Below are positions 34,561 to 50,000 of a DNA stretch of 64,000 bases, piece after piece. Position numbers and translations under genes: made by a program. Position 1 is the first letter of the stretch, and each line of letters opens with the position of its first letter. The notes under the pieces were generated by a model. The model was given only the letters and a program-made list of their open reading frames with translations, had not been told where the DNA came from and made no database searches. The stretch comes from Panorpa germanica (taxonomy: Eukaryota > Arthropoda > Insecta > Mecoptera > Panorpidae), in NCBI GenBank assembly GCA_963678705.1, contig OY783211.1, positions 20,350,603-20,414,602 on the forward strand, read 5' to 3'.

Positions 34561-36153
34561 CAAACTACCGGTTGTTAAAGTATTACATGTAAATGTTTAA
34601 CTGTAATCTTTCAAATATTTTGCTATTAATTTGTAAATGGATATTACGCGCTATTTATTATCTGATACTGCATTCCTATTTTTGCATAGTCCCTTTGTTT
34701 TTGTTCGTTTTTGAAAATATTATTACATATTTACGTACATTTTACGTCCTTTGTACCGTTTGTAATTTTTTTTATATTTAATTTATTTGTACACCCACAG
34801 ATTGTTAATATGTAGTTTCAAGGTAAAATGATTATGTATAAAAGCATATTAAATGTTTAGTTTAGTTTTGGTATATTCATTTTTGAAATTGTCTAAATAA
34901 ATTCTAAAACACCTATGTTTTTATCAATTTTTCGTCATTAAAAACGCCAGCAACGCGATAAGTAATATTTGTAATTTTCTGGTTATGTACATAAAAAGGT
35001 TCGCCATCACTGTTGTAGGACATTCCAGCTATGTTGCTGTCTCTTTTATACAACAGAGACTAACAGAGAGAGTATATCATGAGAAAACTCTGCCTCTCAT
35101 TGCCGCTCCTTTTGTGTCGAACAGGACACCGATCTATACCGATCGTTACCGATCTATATTAGCTTTGGACAGATCCTTGCAGCCTTTGCAGAGCTCTGTC
35201 ATTCTACGTTATTCTACGTAACTGTACGTATGGTGATTGTGTTACTCAGTGTTACTTTAAAGTGTTTGATGGCTGTTGTTGACAAATAAAAACTCATATG
35301 TCTGTTGATCGCTTAGGAAGTGTAGTGAGCGTCCTTAATAAAAGTTTACTTACGTATTAAAGTTTAGTTTATAACTAAAGTTTTAATGTAAATTATAAAA
35401 CCGCTTTGTGTATAAGAATTTGGAGTTGAATGCTGATAGGTAAATCTAGATGTCACTTCAAATTTGTAATCGAGATCTTGTCAATCGTTTCACATTTCTA
35501 GAATATAGCGTTTTTCCTTGAATTTGCAATTTTCATTTATGAAGTGGTTGGTGTAGATATCCTTATTATAAACGTTAATAAACATTCCATTATATATTTG
35601 GGTAAAAATAGTAAGATATGTTAAAAGTATAGACCTGTATTCGATTATTATACTTCGTTCAGTGCTCCAATTGGTAAGTGCAAGTTATTTTATATGTTTT
35701 CTGTAGATAAATTGTTAGCCTTTAACTTATATTGAAACTATTCCTAACTATTTCTATTTAATTTCTTAAGAATTGTTATTATAAGTTGACAATTAGCATA
35801 ATTTGTCTCTTGAGTAGTGTGTTGTGACGTGTAGACGCATATGATGCGCATATGATTTATTCAATTTCTCTCAGTTATAGGTTACTCCTGTAGTCTGATA
35901 CTTTATTATTTGTAGTTAATTTAATTTCACATGTATCACTTATTTTTGAATCAAGTGAAAATAAAAATATTTTCAAAACATAATAACAAAGGAAGCATTT
36001 CATTGTTATTTAGAATTATATGCATGACTTTTAATTTGCTATATAATACGTTTTTCCATTTGTTGCAGATATATTTTTTCAATACATTTATTTTTAATAA
36101 AACTTAACTTTAAATCTTAATATAACCTATAATATTAAGAACATTGTGCGAAG

Positions 36154-40349
<4,196 letters not shown>

Positions 40350-40352
40350 CGT

Positions 40353-40358
40353 AATAAA
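40353..40358 (+). terminator. proximal poly(A) signal of poly(A) polymerase
   Basis: AATAAA lies directly after the stop codon. It would give an almost absent 3' UTR, so the later AATAAA near 40708 or beyond may be the main one. Confidence 0.35.
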
Positions 40359-40359
40359 T

Positions 40360-43300
40360 CTAATATGGCATGTAAGTGTTTTTTAATTTATGTTATCTTA
40401 TTTGCAACGGACTGGTAATCCTGATAGATAGTTATTTGCCCACAATTTATATATTTTTTATGTGATGTTACTTTCTACTCAGGTTAATTAGAATTATTAG
40501 ATATAGTACAGTGAAATATTATACCTAAATCTGAGATCACAAAGCTCTACTGAGGAGAGATGTTAGCTGTATTACAGGTAACTGTGTCAATGCATTTATA
40601 TGAGTTATAACGCTATTGTCTGAAAAGAATATATACCTTCTTAATGATTGTTCGAATATACATTTTGTAGTTTAATATTATCTGTATTTAATATTATCTG
40701 TATATGTAATAAATTTATAGAAAAATTATTGTCACAAACGGTCTTTCTTTTCTATTGGGATTACTAAACTTTTGTAAATCTATGATAATATTTTGTAAAT
40801 GTTGAGCAGAAAAATGAGAATACATAAGACTATCGTAAGATTTGCAGATAAACATTTAAAATTTTATTCTATGTAAATATTACTTATTATAACTGTTCGT
40901 ATTGTAAACTGTACATAATGTAATGTAACTGTAGGACGTAATGTATGTACATAAGAATGAAGAATCATTTATAAATGATCTAAAAATGCACTTTATGTAT
41001 GTAAATGTATTAGATACTGATATATAATTTATTCACCAATTGTTCAGTCTCATTTCAGATGAAAGTAGCTGCAACAAGACGAGAATTTAGCAACCGCATA
41101 TTAAAGTGGACCTAATGGCCACATGAAGAATATGAATACTGTACACTAAATATAGTGCAAAGTAAAATTGACAAAAATTCAAAAAAGGAGATAAAAACAT
41201 TACATATTCTTAAAAAAATAATAATAGCACGGAACAAATTGTGTAAGTATGATTCCAATTAACAGTAAGTATTCCATCATGCTTGCGATTATTCATTACG
41301 AAGTAGTTTACATATTTTCATTTTTTTTTGTAAGCGAGTTTATAATATTTTTATATCAAACAAGATATAATTATTATTCATTTTAATATCAGTTAAATAA
41401 TTTTTTTTTAAATTAATGGTGCAATATTTTTACGTTTGTCGTGCTTAATAAATTTGAAATTTTCCTTAACTGATTAAATATTATTTTCACATGTTATAGA
41501 CTTGCTTTTCGTAATTGATAGGTAGAATTGATTTAAAAATTTACATTTGTATATTCAATTTCTGTTTATTCAAACTTGTTATATTTCTGACATATTGATC
41601 TCAAATTCTTCTACCCTCCGTAAAAGCACATCTCTTATTTTAATATATAACTACTATTATTTAAGTACAAACTCTTGCTACATGAATTATAATAACAAAA
41701 TTGTCTTCTAAATATTTAAAAGATGACCAATTTAATATTATTGATATTTTTATATAAAATAATTTAAAAGACGGATTTTCTTTTAGAATAACTTTTGTTG
41801 TATACAATATTATATTACAAGTATGTAATTACAACTTAATATATTAATTTAAATTAGAAAGTAAATATAAATGTTTTAAAATATTTTTGATTATGCAAAT
41901 ATATTTTTTTAGTTCAATACTACTAAAAGTAATGTTTCAAAATATTTACTTCTGATTTTGATGAAGGTTTTTATACTTTGTTTACAATTCTAACTAAAAT
42001 GTATATTTAAGTTATATGTTAAGAAGAATAAAATTACAAAAACAAATTACAAATAAAAAAGTTAAATACATATTTATCTACTAACATTTAGTAGTATAAA
42101 AATTCAGTTGGTAAACATATTTATAAAAAATTGGCTTATAAATAAAGTATTATTGAAAAAAAAATTAAATAAATTTGAAGAATATGTGTTTTAAAGGAAT
42201 ACAAAATGTAAGTTGTGTTTATATATGAAATGTAACGTAGCTCTAAAGGTACGTAAATATGTGTACTGAATTTGATTAACTATTAAAATAGGTATGATTC
42301 AACTTAGAGGTTTATTTTTGCATATTTTTTTTTATTTTTAATTTTCATAAAACTTCAAAAACTAATCTTAATTTCAATTTAATTTGAACTTTGAAATTGC
42401 AAGAAATAATTTGTTATTAATAAATATTTTAAAAATACCTAATTATTTGTTTTCATTTATATTACATTTTTATAATAAATAGTACAATTTATAGTCTCAC
42501 TTCCACATTAAATTTTTAAAATATATCTTTAAGCGGCTTCTGTCGAACAAATACAATTTTTATAAACTTTATTTTTTGATTTTAATTTAGTAAGAAAATA
42601 AGATGCGTTTAACACCAGTGGTTCTATGGGTCAAATGAACGTTGAAATTTAGACGGACATATATTGGCCTTTACATTTTGTCCATCCTGTTATTGAAGCA
42701 AATATTACTGCAAATAAATTTGCAGTAGTTATGAATATGACTTAAAAAAGTAATTGTATTTTTCTTTATAATTTCTTATTATTTGAATAAATATAAATAT
42801 GCAAAAATAATACTATACGAGTATATAATTAAATGTTCATAAAATATCTTAAAAGTAAAAGAATATGGTGTGGTTAGTTATACATTGTCAAAAAAATACT
42901 TTTCTATAAAATATTACTTTTTAAATCGATGAAATATTAACAAAGAATTCATCATTTGGTTATTGATTAAGATTGTGTGTAATCAGATAATTGTAAAATT
43001 AATTTAGAAATTTTGGTGTTTCTAAAACGTTAAAATTATTTTAGCTTAAGTTTGAATTACAATTTTTTAGCTGTAATTGAATGTACACATTTTTTTATTC
43101 AATAAAAGTTCGATCGACAAATTTATGTTTTTTAATTCATTTTCTTTTTATTTATTATATTTAAATAATATCATTTAACTTAATACATAATGATAAATAT
43201 GGTTCTTAAACGTCCTGTTTAGATTAGTTAAGTCTTTTTAAAAATCTATATTTTAAGACTTAAAATAGCATTTTGTTCGCACAGGCGAATTTAGTCGTTC

Positions 43301-43492
43301 AGTAATTGCGTATTCATACAAAATTTTAATAATACTTAAACAGATTTAAAGACACACATTTCATGAGTGTACTAAAACAGATTCAGGTAGTATTCAACTT
43401 TGGTATGAATACGAAATTACTGAAGGACTCCGATTATATTTGTTACTCATAAACTGTGTATAAAACTTAAAATGGATACAAATACCTCCAAC
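40360..43492. other. AT-rich downstream region of poly(A) polymerase
   Basis: Likely 3' UTR in its first part, then intergenic. No exon or transposon end is recognised. Very high AT with long T and A runs. Confidence 0.45.
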
Positions 43493-44000
43493 GGGTTTGT
43501 GAATTCATTTCTTAGGGGTTGATTTTTTAATTGTTGGTTGAAATAGATCTTAATAAATGTATACCATATCGGCGTTTATTTGACAAATAAAATTTGAATG
43601 ATAAATTTGAAAAATGATTTGTTCTTATATGTAAAATTTATATAGAACCATTTAAATATTTCAATTAAAAAATGGAATTAAAATTTGAAATGAAATTCAA
43701 ATGAGTTTCAAGTGAAAGTTTATATGTTTACGCGATTTGTATGGTGGCTCGAAAACGGTTCCGCGCATTTTTTTGAAAATCGTCTATTTCGTAGAGAAAA
43801 AAGCTGCCGAGGTTAAAAATTGGACCAGAAAGTTGAAATTTTATATATGGGCTAACTTTGGTACCTAATTTACCTAGTACCTTTTATTATTGAACGAGTT
43901 AAATATTTCAATTTGAAAAAAAATTAATATTTGAAATGAAATTCGAATTATTTTATTGGATTCAAATCATACACACAAAAAAGACGAGAGTAAACTCTAG
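43493..44000 (+). mobile_element. Helitron-like repeat, copy 3
   Basis: Forward-oriented member of the family at 12.0 and 31.9 kb. It has GTATGGTGGCTCGAAAACGG (43740), AGAAAGTTGAAATTTTATAT (43830), and a tail ending AAAAAAGACGAGAGTAAACT-CTAG followed by T. The terminal CTAG-T agrees exactly with copy 2, but the hairpin arms are lost. The AT-rich unit with TTTGAAATGAAATTC occurs twice (43680 and 43940), so the tail region is internally duplicated. 43493-43590 also matches 7553-7650. Confidence 0.58.
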
Positions 44001-45639
44001 TTTATATAAATATTTATATAAATAAATACAAAAAATAATAAATATTTTGAATTTTCTAAATTTGTTATCTGCCGAAGACCCCTAGACTGTAGCTAACTTT
44101 TTACCTGCAACAGTAATTCATAGTTTACTAGTATTATTGAAAATATTGGTCAACAAAACATTCCATACTTGCATTAGTAGAATCCTATATTATGTACAAT
44201 CAGGTACAAAATATTTGAGGAATATTATCGAATACTCTATATATTTTTAAGTCTTAAGGGTAAGTTTGAGAACCATAATACAGGTTATAAAATTTATATT
44301 TAAAAAATATTTTCAAGTGTGAAAGGAACAGCTGCTACTTAATGAATGATATTGGAAAAAGAAAGAATATTATTATGAAAACAAATTTGACAGCTTACAC
44401 AAAATGTGTGATAGCTAGGGAATCAATTTGAACTAAAAGCTACTTTGTATACCAATTTGGAACTGATACTACAGATATCAGATTTTATTTCACTTTGAAA
44501 AAGTTAATGCGAATTACAATTGATTTTGGTGTTGTTGCTCCAATTTGTAAAACGTTAGAATTGAAATATACGAGTGACTAGAACTTCACCTAGCCATCTT
44601 ACATCTAAAAAAACACCTAATGTTTACTCATGCGTTATGACTATGTTTATTCTTAACATATAAAATCTGTTTCCGCAACAGTTCATTATATGTTCTTCTA
44701 TTTCTGCTGAATTATTTATTCTTTTCTTTTGTTATAATAAACGCTGGGATGCAATGGAAATACATTTAATAACGGAAAATGATATAGATTGTGTTAATAG
44801 GTTTTTGCTAATATTATTGGCAGGATTTGATAGCATTGCTCGTCTGATTGAACTATGCTTATTCACCTTTTGTTGAATAAGTATCAGAGTATCACTGATC
44901 CTTTCAAATCGCTTTCTCAGAACACGCTTTAGCGTTAGCAGCAGTCAGCAGCTCAAGGTCTATGGTGGTCCAGCAGCCACAGCTTCTTTAGGCGGTGCTC
45001 GAGATAGATACTTTTGCAGAATTGGGGAGGAATATTGATTCAGTTTTCCGCTCATGCTCACAGATTCAGGACATGAGTGTAGTTTGTCGTCGTTTTTGCT
45101 TTTATACAGTAATAAGTTTTAACATAAAATTATTCTTTTTTATAATTTAATAAAACGTTAAATCTTGGCATGCACAAATTTTATATTTAAAAATAAAACG
45201 GGAACTCAATTTTGCAAACGTCTAGCTCTATAGATTGATCAAATATCTCAAACAACTCTCTGTATTATTTCTAATTATATTTTGTGAAATCACAAAAATT
45301 TTAGAAAAAGAATCACTTGCGCATAAAATAATTTATAGGTAAAGATACGGACGTTGAATAATTCAATTTCTGACAATTGAATGTTCTAAAAAATGCGTCA
45401 CTTTCAAGTTGCCCCGTATCAAATAATTTATTATTATTTAAGTAATTTGTTATTTATTATTTAGGTAATTACATATTATTTTACAACTTATTTTAATTTG
45501 CTTGCTCTAATATAGTGATATTTTAGAAAAACTAAAGCATTTAGAGACTTATCCCCTAATGACAATCTTGATTATTAGATATTTTCAGCAATAATGCAGA
45601 AATCATTAGCGCTTTCTTCACTTTCTAATGTTTGTGAAT
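44001..45639. other. intergenic sequence
   Basis: A GC-richer stretch at 44930-45090 (GCAGTCAGCAGCTCAAGG, GTGGTCCAGCAGCC) has no long open frame. It may contain more of the hAT element to the right, but I cannot read transposase motifs in it. Confidence 0.35.
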
Positions 45640-46730
45640 CAGATTCATAACATCATCACGGGTTGCAATAGACTCTCGGATAAACTCAGATCTAGTAATT
45701 GCTCTTATGGATATGCCATCTACAACGGCCACTTTTGCTACGATTTCGTCCAAACTTTATCGTTGAACGAAATATAAAAGTGTTCTTGGTTTTTTAATCG
45801 AGTCCCCGATCACAGAATGAATTGATGTTTCTCCGCCTCGTTTTAAATTGAAATGAATATCATGCGTTTTAAGGTGTTTCCATAACGCTGATGTACTTGA
45901 ATGAAAAACACCTATTTCCGATTTGCACAATTTGCACCTTACTTTGTTATGGTTTTTTCACGAAGATGCCAGCGTTATGAAATGATCCCAAACTTTTGAT
46001 GCTTTATTTTGTGATATGTCTGTACTAAAAATATTTTTAATAATTCAGCCGATCAAAATTTAAATATACCGAAATCATTTTCATTTTATTTATACTTCAA
46101 AATATTTCATTTCATAATTACCTTTCTTATAATATTCGAAAAGTTTTCCCGTTATCGAAATCTAATTATATATGTGAGATTGAAGAAACTTCTAGCGTGA
46201 TTAATAATAAACAATAATTAAAAAAATACAAGTTACACATGAACAATTAATACTATAATTACAGTATAACCTGTGAACATCGACGAACTGTCAATTAGAC
46301 GAATACTTACAATCGAATAGGTTAATTGTTTCCAACTCATTGGGACAAGGAAGCACTTGTCCTTGAAGTTAAGAATTTCTTTTCATTTAAATAGCTATTT
46401 AAATTATTTTAATCCTTTAGTTATTTTTTTTATTGGTCTGGTGTCTGCGTCTGACATCCGTTTTAATATATAACACTTTATCCTAATCCTTTATTCAATT
46501 TTATGACTTGTTTGTTTAGTGAAGGTATACTACCTGAAATAAATAAGTAAATAAATATTTAACAATTATTTTAAATTTTTGGGCTTTAAAATTTTGGCGG
46601 CATCCTTTGGGTTTTATTTAAATTTGCAATTAGACCAGCAAAAGCATTCGACACGGATCTCGGGGTTGGGTTTAGTGCCAATATCCGTCGGGTGCATTAT
46701 ATAAAGGGTTATTTTTATGAGCTAGACAGA
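45640..46730 (-). mobile_element. hAT transposon relic with BED zinc finger
   Basis: The minus strand encodes a BED finger: SKVWDHFITLASS, a stop, then KVRCKLCKSEIGVFHSSTSA and LWKHLKTHDI (C..C...H....H spacing). A shift of frame follows, then LDEIVAKVAVVDGISIRAIT and RSEFIRES, the conserved hAT segment usually written L...I..VDG.SF..I..S.F. About 650 bp of non-coding leader (46090-46730) precedes it and is shared with 33955-34560. The catalytic DDE domain was not found leftward, so the element is truncated and decayed. Confidence 0.75.
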
Positions 46731-47008
46731 TATCCGGCAATAAAATTTTGATAATTTAAAATGGAATATATCACACCAAAATCTGATTTAAATTAATATA
46801 ACTTAAATAGATGTATAATATGTGACTTTTTAAGTAATCAATATATATTAAAATATTCTATAAGAAAATGATTTCTACGAGAAATTTCATTACTTTTCGA
46901 TTATGTAATGTCAATTTACCGTCCTCCACTACGCTACTTTATACCCCATTGAGATGAGCTTCATGAAAACTCGACTACATCACTCGATGGTCCAGACCCT
47001 ACATCCAA

Positions 47009-47021
47009 GATGGCGGAGTAA
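47009..47021 (+). promoter_or_regulatory. three-codon upstream ORF / AAGATGGCGG motif
   Basis: CCAAGATGGCGGAGTAA holds ATG GCG GAG TAA in a good start context, 31 bases before the receptor's start codon and in the same frame. AAGATGGCGG is also the YY1-like motif found just after the start site of TATA-less genes. Either reading suggests control at the 5' end of the receptor mRNA, whose UTR is not otherwise mapped. Confidence 0.45.
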
Positions 47022-47051
47022 CAACAAAATTTTCCTCTTCTGTTAAATAAA

Positions 47052-50000
47052 ATGTTTATAATTGATGAACTATTTAGTGTTTATAATTCTTACTTTGTGA
47101 TATTGTTTGCAGTGTGCACCGTTTGTGAAGGGGGACAGATTGGTAAGTTTTTGTTATTTTTTGTGTGGAATTTATATTGATCATTTGCATATCCTATTTG
47201 TGGGTGGTTCTTCTGAAATTATTTGGAGAAAATGTGTTAAAAATGTTTTGCCTTTAAATGTACTTTTATTTTCTTAGGAATGTTGCTTTTGTTTGTTGTT
47301 GCTTTGTTTTATACTAGCAGTACATACATATTTATTTCATGTACGTATGTCTCGTAAGATATGTGAAATTGCGACGCAATTTACTATAGCGAGGCTGAGT
47401 GGCCTAGCGATTTATAGCGTTTCTGCAACACAGTATATATATGTCTAGTGCTTTTAAAACGACATTAACTCATTCTACGTTACTAATAAGAAAGTATAGT
47501 AAATAAGTATACTTTGTATAGTAAATTGAACTAGAAAAGAACAATCTTGTGATAACAAGTTCTTGTAGGCGGGTCCATAGCCGAGACCATTCAGTGAGTG
47601 AGTTTAGATCTCGGACCCTAAGGCGGATTAAGATAACTTAATTCCCAGGCGATAAAGTTTTAGGAGACCCTCACAATTTGTTGTTTATATGTCGAAAATA
47701 TTGCATCAAAGAAATATTGATTAATTCTAACAAGGCTTTAATTAACATGGCGCACTATATGGAATTTAAATATTTCAATTTAATATTATGGAAAACATTT
47801 TTTTAAAAATAACACCTCTACCTGGGACATATAGCACGCTTTGTCACTTTTAGCAAACTTCATAGGAGACTTCTCTATTCCTTGGAAATTTAACAATCCT
47901 AGTTTTTAAAATGAGCAATACTCGCACTTTTTGAAGCTAGTTAACAAAGATGCCATTATAATATCTGAGGCCGCATTCTTCAAATAGTCAAATTATTAGG
48001 TCAAGTCAAATCGGTTTAATATTTTTAATTTTTTATTTCTTAAACATTGGATTATTTTTAGCTCTTCTTTGTTACATAATTTAATTAACTAGCTTTACTT
48101 ATTTGAAAAATATTTTGTAACATCAACAGCTTTTGAGCACCTTTGACCTCGGGGCATCAGACGGTCCGCGAGCCTAGAAATGCACCACTGCTCAGAGCAA
48201 CCACTTTGTTGCTTGGACAGTGTTTTTGTGATTCATATCATTGATTATTTGAAACAGAAGCGTGCTAAGGGGGATGGTCCGCTCCACTCTCTGGCATAGG
48301 GTCCCAAAATCTTGGTTCAACTATTATTAAACACAATTAGGGCTTCACACGAGATGAGATACGGTGAAAGATTCAAAAATCGATATAGAAAAAAATAGAT
48401 ATCGTTTTTGTCTCAGTCCCGTCTCGTAATCGTTTGTCTCACATTTCGTTATTGTGAGAACTTACTAACAGTTCTAAACAAAGTAATTCATTATATTATT
48501 CTGGATAAATATATTTTTTATTCTAAATTTTTCATACACTTAGCATACCCAGTAAACAATTTGGTGATGTGCCCTATTTAGTGACGTTTCTACCACTATT
48601 TCACTTCAATTATAGTTCGCATCAACTTTATCTTCATTTGTATTCCGACAGGTGGAGTAATTTCGCTATTTCTAGTAGTAGACATTTCATATGAAAAAAT
48701 GTGAGAAACTGAACTATAAATGAACTCTTTAATGACAAAAAAATCATGACGCATCTTCAATATGATGTCAAAGTGACTCTAAAATGTTTACTGCGTATTA
48801 CCGTTAATTATATCAAACTTAAAAGAAAATTTAAACTTTGAAGATTTTTTTTTTATACACTGTTGATCAACTGATTCAATTTCACTTAATACATCATCAT
48901 CACTCTCATCTAATCTCGGCCTTTTTTTCGGCTCTCAACGATATTTTTGCGGCAAAATGTCTTCAAACAATCGCATTATAAATAATTTATCTTTTTTCAC
49001 CTAAAAAACATTGTAAAAGAAAAAATTGTAAAATAAAATATTTAACAGATGTTTAGAAAATTTTTATATTTCGTATATTACGACAAAACGTTTATGTCGA
49101 TTGTTTTAGTTTAGTTTGTAATTTATTTCTCTCAAATTTTTGAAATAACGTTAACGAGACCAAAAACGAGACTCTCAGATCTCGGTACCGTTTCACTAGT
49201 TTTCAGAAATGTCTCGTGCTTGTGAGAAGCCCTAAACACAATTGATTTCGCGTGTTACTAAAAACAATAAAGGTAATTTGAGATAGACTGGACGGCAATT
49301 CTGTCTAGATAAAATTGATTTCGTACAGCAGCTAAAGAAGGAAGTTCATTTATTAGATGCGATACTGTATTAATAATGGGTAATTCTTCGGAAAAGCTAT
49401 AAAGCAAAAGACTTGCTTAGATCTAATGTTGTTTGTATAATCTCAACATGAATAAGTCTCAAGAGGTATTATGTATGTAACCTCGTTGTGTTCTTGTCCA
49501 TGTTGAAGCATGCGCATCCGTACGAAGATGTTACTAAGCTTTCCTTATATGATTCTAGAATTGAAGCGAACTATTTCAGGTTATTTGAATACAACATCCA
49601 GACATCATAATGAAGTTAAGCAGAAGAATGGCACGGAGGGGAAGTCTCTGAATCGACCGCATCATACGTTCGGCCCATATTCCGAATATCTAGAATACGA
49701 CACCGGAAATGGAGCCAGTAACAAAAGCAGCTCCATGGAGGTTCTGTATCCGGATCCGGCGTCGTTGTTCGACTCATCGTCAGGATTTGATGTCGTGTCG
49801 CCGGAAGAAATTGGTCTACCTGAGAGTGACTTAACAGATGTAGATCTTAAAGGCCACGACTCGATCGACAATATCATGTACATCTATTTCGGCACGAACC
49901 TCGACTCGAAAGGTGGACTCGGAGTAGAAATTGTAATCGTTGGTTGTACTTTAAGTTTAGGTGCTCAAATTTTAACTGTAGTTTGTTTATATTTAAAAAA

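Larger units (their letters stand above)
33305..36153. promoter_or_regulatory. divergent promoter region between Rtf1 and poly(A) polymerase
   Basis: The two start codons face away from each other 2.85 kb apart. An acceptor-like GTTGCAG at 36062-36068 suggests that the poly(A) polymerase 5' UTR begins in an upstream non-coding exon. A hAT-derived fragment (33955-34560) and a small hairpin (33699-33787) lie between. 34980-35230 is GC-richer and contains a triplicated ACCGATCTAT/ACCGATCGTT motif at 35128-35160. TATA-like words are everywhere because of AT content, so no core promoter is called. Confidence 0.4.

Noticed and set aside
47385-47660. tRNA-like words (GAGGCTGAGTGGCCTAGCG and GGGTCCATAGCCGAGACC)
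   Set aside because: No B box at the right spacing and no cloverleaf; at most a decayed SINE.
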